Part shown: one piece after another, positions 1 to 9,500 of the stretch
Position numbering within the stretch: position 1 is the stretch's first letter
How the letters are laid out: each line of letters opens with the position of its first letter
NCBI RefSeq assembly: GCF_001186125.1
Contig: NW_014040394.1
Span: 86,761 to 108,151, forward strand
Source of the DNA: Sphaeroforma arctica JP610
Taxonomy: Eukaryota > Opisthokonta > Ichthyosporea > Ichthyophonida
Length of the DNA: 21,391 nt
Reading direction: 5' to 3'
The notes under the pieces: generated by a model
What the model saw: only the letters and a program-made list of their open reading frames with translations
The model's database searches: none
What the model was told of the DNA's origin: nothing
Translations under genes and position numbers: made by a program

Positions 1-296
1 CAAGATGCATCTCATTTCCAAGCGCTCTGAGCGCCATTGTAGAATCTATCAGTGGATTCACGTTGTACTCAAATCAATCGCCCTTGTGTGGTACTGTAGT
101 GTTTGTTACCTCTACTGACAGATGTCTATTTTTAACTGCTAATGTTGGCCTTCCTACCCAGTTGAATCGCGAACAAACAAACCTAACTCAATGCTTTCTT
201 TTATTGAAAGAAAAAAAGAGGTCAATCTGTATATAAGACATAGACACTTGCACCTACTTCGAGGCTCCCATCCCAAATAGAGCTTTGTATACTCAC

Positions 297-432
297 CTTG
301 ACCGTTATCTTTTAATCGTATCACCCCTTGTGGCAATCGATACGGAAGGTATTGAATTAAGGGTTCATGTGTTGTATACGTACCAACCACTTCATAAGAA
401 AAACCATGCAAATTAACATAAGCGGCGATATG
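297..432 (-). CDS. Possible internal exon of an unrecognised gene at the left edge
   Basis: An open stretch on the minus strand lies just downstream of an in-frame stop (436-438) and runs into a strong donor, CAAG|GTGAGTATAC, with the exon ending at 297. A weak acceptor (GTGAAG) lies near 433. The reading is about 45 residues of ordinary composition (HIAAYVNLHGFSYEVV... ending IRLKDNGQ). I do not recognise the family and could not trace a partner exon in the remaining 296 bases. It could be a chance ORF next to a chance GTGAGT. Confidence 0.22.
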
Positions 433-437
433 ACTTC

Positions 438-1045
438 ACGCCAGCCCAACAGAAACACAGAGTGTCAGAACACACGTGACCATTCCACCCACGCGTAAAT
501 TGCTCACGGAACGACAGTCCACATATGCATATACTTGTACAAAGATTACTATATTCCAGAGTCCACATACACTTGTACAAACATTCCCTTATTCCTAAGT
601 CCACATGCACTTATACAAACATTTCCTTATTCTATCCGCACAGACCACTATGTGAAGAAAGAGAGACCCACACAAATATACGACATCATTGAGACGTTGC
701 TGCCGCGTGCGCGTTGCGACTGCGAACCGCCAGAACACAGTGGCAAACTACTCGAATTGTAAGCAAGCCCCTCCTGTGCGGTGGTGCATTAAGTATATGC
801 GTAGAAACGTATTCGTTATTCGTAACTTGCTGGGCACCTGATTGGTGGAACTTGCACGTATGCGTTCATACACGAAAGTGGGTGTCACTGGGCTGGTTGT
901 ACAGGCATGAAATGCCTTATACCAAGCGAGACAAACATCAGAAGAACAAGCGGTGACCAAACTCTATAGCGTCGATCACTGTGCGATGTTTTCTTCGGTG
1001 TGTGTGGGAGGGCTGTCGCTGCCCGGCGCAGCCAATCTTCACTAT
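438..1045. other. Region without a supported gene
   Basis: Apart from the 38-45 bp repeats at 515-637, no coding signal is visible. The short ORFs on both strands lack recognisable domains and do not join through plausible splice sites. Confidence 0.5.
515..637. repeat. Degenerate tandem repeat, three copies of 38-45 bp
   Basis: Units starting near 515, 560 and 598 each begin AGTCCACAT and continue with an (A)CTTGTACAAA-like segment and a TTCCTTATTC-like segment. The copies differ by several substitutions and small indels, so this is an old local duplication. Confidence 0.7.
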
Positions 1046-1720
1046 TCTATAGTGTGTGCCTGTGTGTTGCATGTTTTAGTATGTCGTGTGTGCCTGTGTG
1101 TTGCATGTTTTCAGTATGTAGTGTGTGCCTGTGTGTTGCATGTTTTCAGTATGTCGTGTGTGACTGTGTGTTGCATGTTTTCAGTATGCCGTGTTAGTCT
1201 GCGTGTTGTATGTTTTTAGTATGTCGTGTGTGACTGTGTGTTGCATGTTTTCAGTATGTCGTGTGTGTCTGTGTGATGCATATTTTCAGTATGTCGTGTG
1301 CGACTGTGTGTTGCATGTTTTCAGTATCTCGTGTGTGCCTGTGTGTTGCATGTTTTCAATATGTTGTGTGTGACTGCGTGTTGCATGTTTTCAGTATGTC
1401 GTGTGTGACTGTGTGTTGCATGTTTTCAGTATGTCGTTTGTGACTGTGTGTTGCATATCTTCAATATGTAGTGTGTGACTGTGTGTTGCATGTTTACAGT
1501 ATGTCGTGTGTGACTGTGTTGCATGTTTTCAGTAAGTCGTGTGTGACTGTGTGTTGCATGTCTTCAGTATGTAGTGTGTGACTGTGTGTTGCATGTTTTC
1601 AGTATGTCGTGTGTGACTTTGTTGCATATTTTCAGTAAGTCGTGTGTGACTGTGTGTTGCATGTCTTCTGTATGTCTTGTGTGACTGTGTGTTGCATGTC
1701 TTCGGTATGCAGTGTGTGTT
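1046..1720. repeat. Minisatellite, 35-bp unit, 19 copies
   Basis: A unit built around TGTGTTGCATGTTTTCAGTA and then TGTCGTGTGTGACTG repeats with a 35-bp period (for example ATGTCGTG at 1081 and ATGTAGTG at 1116). I count 19 TTGCAT-type cores, two of them in shortened 33-bp units. The strand is GT-rich. Because 35 is not a multiple of 3 the frame rotates with each unit, so the cysteine/valine-rich ORFs here are by-products of the repeat and not genes. Confidence 0.93.
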
Positions 1721-1858
1721 CCTGTTGTTTCCACGTACTGTATTAGTGCATGCTGTATGGATCGTGCAGCAGTTATCGCGTTTTGAGGGCCAGCCATTAT
1801 GTAGTGTATGTCCCTGCGGGGTTTGTGCACGACATTATCATATACCGGGAATATATGT

Positions 1859-1926
1859 GATACGAATTAATGTTTTTATAGTTCTCGGATATGATACGAA
1901 TCAATGTTTTTATAGTTCGGTATTTA
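1859..1926. repeat. Tandem duplication of 34 bp
   Basis: GATACGAATTAATGTTTTTA is followed 34 bases later by GATACGAATCAATGTTTTTA, and both continue TAGTTC. Two copies only. Confidence 0.8.
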
Positions 1927-2244
1927 AAGATTTTTTCTTTTCTTTTCTCCGAGGATATAACATGAATGGTGTGGTAGATTCGTTTCAACCGGGTTTAAAC
2001 ACAGTCTTTACGGCGTTTACATGGGCATCGACTTCAGTGAAGTGTACGACATCACACACTGCATTGACACGCACTACTATTAATTCCTTGTGTCCTGTGT
2101 CGGTTGTACCGCACTTCTGCTTTGCGCATCTCATTATTTTTGTACCAGATCGTAGCTCGATTCATATATGGCAGGTAGGCAAGTAGTTGAAATTCGCGCT
2201 TCAGACTGGTGACCCACAGTACGAAGGGTTTGTTCTGAATCTTC

Positions 2245-2390
2245 AATTGAGATATGCGCTCCTTGATAAGCTCTGCATTCCTAGTCACCATTGGCATTCT
2301 TGATGAGATCTTTGCATTCCTAATCCAGATCTGCCATTCTCATCCAAATTCACATTCTTAAACAAGATCTGCGTTTTTATTCATTCATTG
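2245..2390. repeat. Degenerate short tandem repeats (GATCTGCATTC-like)
   Basis: Four to five diverged units share a core resembling (A)GATCTGCATTCCTAATCC: AGCTCTGCATTCCTAG, AGATCTTTGCATTCCTAA, AGATCTGCCATTCTCA and AGATCTGCGTTTTT. Spacing is about 30-35 bp. Old and decayed. Confidence 0.5.
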
Positions 2391-2609
2391 CTCCATACTT
2401 TCAATGCAGATGGGGACCGCGCACGCCGAGGGCGGGATGGACAATTGTCACAGACACCTCACAAGACGTACGATGAGCCTCTCTCCCTGATGTTAGTTAA
2501 ATATGTAGACTCAGGCTGGTGTATATAGACACCAACGGTTTTACTTTATTGGTAGGTATCAGCCAAGGACATACCGTTTCGAACCGAGACTCAAAATTAA
2601 ACGGAACCT

Positions 2610-3012
2610 TACCGGTTCAGATATAAAATGCCGGCAACCACTCTATCGCACTACTGGTATCAATGAAGGACTATCTCTTTTATATCGACGTAGTGAGCGA
2701 CTACCGTACTACTGGAATCAGCACGGGACACTGCATTGGGACTTAACGGAATATGCATGCCTATCTGGTGCGCACTTGTATAAAGTCGGCAACTACTGTG
2801 TGAATACCTAGGATCAACGAAGAGCACTACATAAGATTTTATAGAAACGCCATACCTATCTAGTTTAGACGCAGAAAAACAACAGCTGTTGTATTGTATC
2901 ACTGGATTAATCAATATCAACCAACACTGACAGTGAAGTTATAAGTATCTGGTTCAGGTATAAGATCAGATTGCCACTGTTTTACTGCTGCACATGATAC
3001 AGGACACTGTAT
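2610..3012. repeat. Strongly diverged repeat block
   Basis: Similar motifs recur with irregular spacing: GGTTCAGATATAAAATGCCG near 2614 and GGTTCAGGTATAAGATCAGA near 2952; CACTACTGGTATCA near 2649 and TACTACTGGAATCA near 2707; GGACACTG near 2726 and 3002. It looks like the decayed remains of a larger tandem array downstream of the small minus-strand gene. Confidence 0.4.
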
Positions 3013-3545
3013 TACGCACACAAGTGTTGACTTACATATACGTATAGATATAAAACAATACTCGTACGGATAACGTATAGCGGTGCTAGCCAAAGGTTGT
3101 ATTCGTGCAAAAAAACGCTATACGATTGTGTAAGCGATTGAAGTTGTGTGCCATCATAGTGCACAGATGCCTCCTTGAACGATGCCTCGGGCCCTTTGTC
3201 AGAGTCAATTATGCTCAGAAAACGAATGTGATCCTCTGGTCCGCCCAAGAATGAGCCCACGAGTGCTTCATCGCTCTCTGTGCCGTCGACGTCTTCCCAT
3301 GAACGCGAGCCCCACAGACGACACCCGTCCTGTTGGAGGTCAAGAGCGCTAGTCGAATTGTAGAGCATCTCAGATTTACCAGTTTTATAAAAGTATCTAT
3401 GCACTTTGTGCGGCTTGGCCACCCATCTACCGGATATGTCCGGATGGGATGCGGACGAATCGGCTTCGACTGGCGCTGCAGCTACACACATATCGGAGGG
3501 TCCGAGTGCAGCTAGTGCCACGGAGATGATTGAAGCGATGCGCAT
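3012..3545 (-). CDS. Small secreted protein, family not recognised
   Basis: The 177-codon ORF starts at the ATG at 3545. Residues 1-24 (MRIASIISVALAALG...) look like a cleavable signal peptide rich in A, V, L and I. The mature part begins acidic and serine-rich, then has DISGRWVAKPH (about residue 37), LQQDGCRLWGSRSWEDVDG, an ALVGSFLGG stretch and alternating hydrophobic segments. This looks like a small beta-barrel of lipocalin or avidin style, and the GTES..E.LVG pattern recalls small bacterial beta-sandwich proteins; both are impressions, not assignments. The last 20 residues are hydrophobic. A perfect GTAAGT donor (GT at 3035-3034, phase 0) lies just before the stop, so the gene may continue in another exon and the stop at 3012 may be intronic. 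A TATA-like site lies about 53 bases upstream of the start. Codon use and composition are coding-like compared with the flanks. Confidence 0.62.
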   Translation of the reverse strand: MRIASIISVALAALGPSDMCVAAAPVEADSSASHPDISGRWVAKPHKVHRYFYKTGKSEMLYNSTSALDLQQDGCRLWGSRSWEDVDGTESDEALVGSFLGGPEDHIRFLSIIDSDKGPEASFKEASVHYDGTQLQSLTQSYSVFLHEYNLWLAPLYVIRTSIVLYLYVYVSQHLCA

Positions 3546-4823
3546 AGTGTTTGTGTATTAAGAAATCGATGGTACGCAAGCTTTCATGTGTGAGTCAGTT
3601 TATATACTACTTTATTTATTCAGTTTCAAGCAAGTTCTATTTGGAAGTTGGACAAGTGTCCAAACGAGGTACATTCGTGTGCGCCACTAATAATCGATTT
3701 ACCAGATTGGTCAAGATAAATATTTGGGCTTTGGGGTTGTTGGAAAAGAAAGTATCAATCTGTGTACATCTGCATTGCAAATTTGCTATTACACTATTAA
3801 AGTCTTTGTAAAATTGTATTATATACATAGCATCAATTATATCATGTATATGTACATCTGTAAAGTTGTACACGCTGATCGAATGATCGAATGATCCAGT
3901 GATCTCTGTACACAGATTCGGAATTTATTGTTTGGTGATTGTTCGCTGATGTGATATGATTAGCCAATAGAAACACACAACTATTTTTAGAGACATATTT
4001 CATTCAGATTCCTGTCTCCTGAATGGCTGAATACAGAATACTCAACTCCTAAGAATTCAGATCCCGATCTCAATGGAATTACAAAATACAATATGTACAT
4101 AGCATCCACCCCAAGAATGTTTTAGTGATATGTGTTGCGTGATTACTGAAAACTCAACTTGAAACCATGTAATACCTGATACCCGTCACAGAGACAGACT
4201 GGCAGAAGCTACAGGCTACAGACTGGTCATTTTTATATTCTGGAAGCGGCGTTTTAAAATAAAATAAAACATTCTATTCACGTGTCAGACATCACCATTC
4301 CTTTTTCTCCGGACTCTCGAGTTTCGACGCAACAACCCTTTCCTTGTAGTAGCAAAAATCATTTTGCACGGAGTGACTACGCATCTTTTTGAACAGATAA
4401 AAGCATCACAATTGGATTGGAATGAAATTTCTTAGCGTGGCGGTGACAGCGCGAAGGATGCCGTTGTTGGAATGAGTGACCACCTATCACAGAAATAAAA
4501 GCGTTTGATTTTAAAAGATTTCTTACCGCGCGACTAGCCGATCGATTAATTGTTTATACTTCGGGCAGGACTAGCAGATGAATCATTTTAATCAAGGCTA
4601 GATTGGTCAGTGCTTCTACAAAAATTGGCAATTCAGTATCTGAAGTCCTTCGGACGATAGTTCAATCCCCCATATTTTTGTTCTATTTCTGTTTTTCTTC
4701 AAGAGAGGGTAATGATCTGAAGGTAGCAACCAGACTCCGTTGCTGAAGTGGCTAACAAAGAAAATTGCTGTAAATTGGTGACAACAACGATCGACCTCCA
4801 TGGGCCTGCGATTGGAAACTAGC
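3546..4823. other. Region without a supported gene
   Basis: AT-rich intergenic sequence upstream of the minus-strand secreted gene. A short GATC-rich patch (GATCGAATGATCGAATGATC near 3878) is visible. The 60-90 residue ORFs have no domains, and no paired splice sites with coding flanks were found. Confidence 0.5.
3598..3606 (-). promoter_or_regulatory. Candidate TATA box of the secreted-protein gene
   Basis: The minus strand reads TATATAAAC here, about 53 bases upstream of the ATG at 3545. The spacing would suit a start site some 30 bases downstream and a short leader. This rests on motif and position only, in AT-rich sequence. Confidence 0.35.
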
Positions 4824-5001
4824 AATCCGTAAAGCCATTCGGTTTATAGTCCGCGAAGCCATTCGGTTTATAGTCCGCGAAGCCATTTTGTGTATAGTCC
4901 GTGAAGCCATTTAATTTATAATCCGTGAAGCCATTTGGTTTATAATCCGTAAAGCCCTTTGGTTTATAATCCGTAAAGCCATTTGGTTTATAATCTGTGA
5001 T
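4824..5001 (-). repeat. 24-bp minisatellite that reads as an octapeptide repeat
   Basis: Seven full units plus a partial one of AATCCGTGAAGCCATTTGGT TTAT type (24 bp). The period is a multiple of 3, and on the minus strand one frame stays open through the whole array, giving GFTDYKPN-like octapeptides. The open frame begins MQAKSKFVYYSD at 5088 and stops at 4819. Units differ at several codons (P/L/T and N/K changes), so purifying selection on the peptide is not evident. It could be a small repetitive protein or an exon fragment, but a non-coding minisatellite explains it equally well. Confidence 0.85.
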
Positions 5002-5125
5002 GCTGTTTATCTTGAGAGTGCACCTGCCCCTTGAGAGTTGTCTGACTATGGAATCGCTGTAGTACACAAATTTGGATTTCGCTTGCAACAGGCTGGTTTT
5101 TCATATATATTTATGACAACAAACT

Positions 5126-5445
5126 AGCACGTTTTATAGCACTCGAACAATGTTTAAAAAAATTATACGATGTGGAACGGTGGTTTGGCTTTAAAACGCG
5201 TAGCATTTTATGATTGATCTTCAAATTAAGCGAGTTATTCGTGTACCACGCCTCACATGATCACGCGCCTATGATAAGATAATGCAGCACGTTTTATAGC
5301 ACTCGAACATTGTTTAAAAAAATTATACGATGTGGAACGGTGGTTTGGCTTTAAAACGCGTAGCACTATATGATTGATCTTCAAATTAAGCGAGTTATTC
5401 GTGTACCACGCCTCACATGATCACGCGCCTATGATAAGATAATGC
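5126..5445. repeat. Recent 160-bp tandem duplication
   Basis: Positions 5126-5285 and 5286-5445 are two direct copies (offset 160; both start AGCACGTTTTATAGCACTCG). By eye I find three mismatches over 160 bases. A third copy begins as AGCAC at 5446 and then diverges at once. The high identity points to a recent event. The unit has no ORF of note. Confidence 0.93.
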
Positions 5446-6594
5446 AGCACAAATCCTCTGTTTATTCTATTCCATCAGCGGATTAATATCGATAAAGAAT
5501 ATCGAAACCCAAGAAGTATGAATACGTACACAGCAGTCTGTTTTTAGTTTATATATGCAATACCAGCAAAATATTGAAGTTTGGCATAACGAACCGCTTG
5601 AACCTCACAATTTAATCACTCAAGTTTGGCACACGTTTGCTCGCATAAAAAGCATGTAGCTGTATTGTAAGCCCACCTTATTTGTGCCTAAAATTTATTT
5701 TGATATCTCTAATTCATTCTGAAAGTTTGAAATACACTGTAAACACCGCAACAGAATATGAACATCATAAAACTGAACATGTGCATATCGGGGTTATAGG
5801 AAGCATAGTAGGTGTGAGTGATTGTGTTCTATGTGTCGTGTGTCTATATGTGCGTGTGTGTATATATACATATGTATGTGTTAATGTACGTATGCATTTG
5901 CATTTTCTTCTCAAAGCATGGTGTCGATCCCTTCAGGCTGGCTTGTATCCTCAGGCTAAACACTTCTGTGCTTGTAAGCCCACCAGGATTTATATTTGCG
6001 ATGCTGAACGCAGCCAGCCCAGATAGTCGGCGCAACGGGTGACATCAAACTTCCGAAACAAAGCTAGATCTAAAAATAGAATAGGCAATGAAAATAAAGA
6101 CAGATGTATTAGTGCAAACAAGACGAGTGTGGTAGCCAACATGAACTCTCAGAAAATGGCGGTACACCAGAAAACATAAGAACGTAATTAGTTAAGACTA
6201 ATAAACGCAGTCTACACACATGTCCCACATATATAGCTGTGGTATATTTTTACCGATCCAGTACAACAACTACTAAAAGGAATATAGAAAAATTCTGTAA
6301 TACACTCGCACCTCACACTAACTGCACATGGGCGTTGCAGAGTGCTGGTTGGTGACGAACAAGTATCGGAGCCCCCCTTACTGTCGCCGCCATTTTGAGC
6401 CAACGGGACGTAAGAATACAGTCGCCGCCGGTTTCAGTTGACGGCCAAGTACAGTGACATATATTGCACAAACTGTCACTCACACACAGACACACCAAGG
6501 CAATCTATACGCATATAACCTCAACATTACACATAATTCGACAGACAGGTACCTATCTCGGTTCCAACTGCGACCGTCTGTGTACACGTACCCT
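5446..6594. other. Region without a supported gene, 3' of the Tom20-SMYD gene
   Basis: No recognisable coding sequence. A GT/TA-rich patch lies at 5825-5890. A minus-strand ATG at 6393 in a good context (AAAATGGCGGCG) opens only 26 codons and has no confirmed partner exon. The 3' UTR and poly(A) site of the minus-strand fusion gene should lie in the upper part of this stretch. I saw no clear AATAAA on the minus strand close to its stop. Confidence 0.45.
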
Positions 6595-9500
6595 CTATTC
6601 CAGTTCATCCTCAGCCTTTTGCTCGGGGGATGGGGTAGACTTGTTCTTCATATTCTCGGTGGCCTTCTTCTGCTCAGCCAGCTTCTTCTCTAGGTGTTCC
6701 ATGGACAGCTTCGGTTGAGGTACCTCTGGCACACACTTGCCACACATGCAGTCGAAGGCAAAGGCTTTTTTCAGCTCAGCGCGACGTTCCTCAGTTTTCT
6801 GTATGAGTGTCGAGGTATTTAGGGTTTAAAATATAAAATTTTCTGTTTAGAGTGGTATTTGGGGTTAAGAGTTTGAAGTATTTTGTTTGAGTGGTAGGCT
6901 ATTGAGTCATCAGATGACAGGAGGCGAAAAGTACCTACACATTAAAGCATGCACATATAGATACACACGCACATATACCAATACTCCAAACACCTCGAAA
7001 AAAAACACGCTAGGAAATGCAACTTGATAACTGTTTTGTCAAACATACGTCCCACATATATATATATATTTCCATAACTAGATGCGTGCTCTTGTATGAT
7101 GTGATGTTGGATGCACTTCACGAAGGACGACGCATAGACTGGGGTTGCACTGGCACGTCCCATACATAAATAAATATATCCCGCGTATGCAAAGAGATAT
7201 GAAGTGTTTGATTTGGCGAGTACAAATTTAACAAACATTTACGGGGACCTAATTGCACACACACTTGCATACTAATTCGACAACAATGTATACGAAAGTG
7301 GAACATAGGCGAGGACTGAGCAGAGCATATGACGCTATAGCTCATGTCGATGTATGTAGAGAATGGGGATTCGAAACATAAGTCTAAAGATACCACACTC
7401 CAAAAGCGTTATATGTATTGTTCACCACGGCGCAGGTGTATGTGCGAATGCGCAAGCAGAAGTCGAACTGTTCGGTATATGTGCAGACACGCTCCATCAT
7501 GGAACTATGATCTGCTTTATATCCAGGGGGGTTTAGGACGTTTGAGGGTTTGTTCTTAGGTACAGTCTATATACTTGTGGAAGGCAACCATGTACCACCA
7601 AATACTTACTCTAGCACGCATATACCACCCAGTACTTAGTCCGAGACATATACATTCTCCACCATCCATACCTTCATGCTGAATCCGTTGTATGCGAAGC
7701 AGACCTCGTCACCGGCCTTGATCGCCTTGCGAGCCGTGTACTGGATCTGATTCGTCTTTTTGACAAAGCTAATCTTCACGTTGGGGTCGCACGAGTGGTT
7801 CATAAAGCTTCCTGCGAGGTACACGGCGTGTCCAGACTTCACCATCAGTCCCTTGGGGTTGGGGTGGGTGGTGAACGGGATCGCGTTACGCTTGATCTTA
7901 CTCAGCATCGCCGTGTAACTATCCAGGGTCAGGATCTGCTCGGCCTGCTCCACCTTGGCCGTTAGCACTGGCAGCAGCAGCGCAAACTCCTTTTTGACCA
8001 TCTCATTGGGTGCGGGGAGGGGCTCGTCGAACGACAGGTGAGCGATGTCCGCGGTGCAGTCGCGTACGGGCTTGGGGTTGAACACCTGGGCGAGGGCTTT
8101 ACCTACCATCAGCACCTCTTTGCGGCCGGTGGACTTGGTGTGTGCTACGAGCATGGCCATCGGGTCGGTGGGATCGGAGAACTTGGCTATAAATAGAATG
8201 GGATAAAATAAGTCGTACGGCGGATGAGCGATCCAGGACAGGTGTGTATTTTGGCTGGGAATTAGTGTTCGGTACGTTTAGTATCCATACATATAGATGT
8301 ATGACATGCATATATGTTCAATCACGTGCTGATTGTAGAGCACCACAGCACAAAGAAATAACACGCGCGCTGTTGAAAGTACTTCACTAAGGAAGACGCA
8401 GAGACTGGTGATGCACGTTTTAACACGTCCATAAAGCCACACTCGCACTAAGACAAAGATAAGTTAAATGATTGATCTGGCACACGCACGCATACCAAGC
8501 AAAGTACTCAAGCTCATTGTGTGCACACAAAAGACCAAACCGAGTACAGGCGTCTCAGCTCATGTCTCACAATATGGGGTATACGGCGAACAACTCACTA
8601 TCACGTGAATCATCTGAGAACACATTATGTGCAATTAAAACGCCAATGGGACATGTATAGGGGGGGCAACAATGTATAGGGGGGGCAACACGGCCAGGAA
8701 TTGGTCAAGACACACTTTATAGCTAGCACTCATATATAGAATCGACAAGACCCCCCGATGACTGATCACAACCAACGACTAACGCCACACTTCCAGCCAC
8801 CTTATCAGAAAACTGTGTTATCACGGTGTGTCACGCCACACTTTCAGCCACCTTATCAGAAAACCGTGTTATCACGGTGTGTCAACGTTTACTGCAGTTA
8901 AATTTTGCAATATAGCACAAACATACCTCCAGAACAAAGGATGGCGTGGTGGGATCCGAATGCGACATCGCGGCAATCGGTGCTGCAGTAGAACTCCTGG
9001 CCACAGTTTTGCGCACAGGGAACCACATCAGTGATAACAATGGCACATCTACAAGTAGAGTGCGAGAAGGACTGAAAGTTAGTGACTATGATAGGTTGTA
9101 TGTGGAGAGTGAACACACAGCGAGTAAAGTTCGACGACATACAGTCCGCAATAACCGGCAGGATCCATATCCGGTAAGAGCGCGCTTAGGAAAGGCTTCT
9201 CGGTGTGGAATACATCACCCTCAGCAAAGTCCTTTACAGCGAACATGCAATTCTGTTTGTACTTGATATCCGTAGGCTCTACGCGCAGACCAGTATCCTC
9301 TCCAGGGAAGTTGTCGAAGTACTTGTCTCTGAGCACCTCTGGGTCAATCTTCTTAACCATAAGCTGATATATAAAAAACAAAACGGTGCATGATTAGTAT
9401 GTGTTTGGTGCATGGCTGACAACCGAGGTTCATGGTAAACTACTGTTCACCTCACTAACTATCAGTAATTACGTATGCACATCGATTTCTTCAGATACCC

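Larger units (their letters stand above)
1716..3011. other. Region without a supported gene
   Basis: It contains three old local repeats, described separately, and no ORF with recognisable domains or supported splice partners. The 169-residue plus-strand ORF starting at 1677 begins inside the minisatellite and has no domain signature. Confidence 0.5.

Noticed and set aside
953-1443. Cysteine/valine-rich ORFs on the plus strand
   Set aside because: They are translations of the 35-bp minisatellite in rotating frames.
4616-4825. 69-residue minus-strand ORF resembling the tail of a larger protein
   Set aside because: No domain, no splice context and no similarity that I can name.
5862-6035. Minus-strand open stretch (LSGLAAFSIANINPGG...)
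   Set aside because: Protein-like composition, but no recognised domain and no convincing acceptor; it stays unassigned.
6313-6393. Minus-strand ATG in a good context (MAATVRGAPILV...) as the first exon of another gene
   Set aside because: Only 26 codons before a stop, no strong donor, and no downstream exon with compatible phase could be shown.
6821-6890. Telomere-like TTAGGGTTT words
   Set aside because: Single isolated words without an array; the two-copy local repeat explains them.
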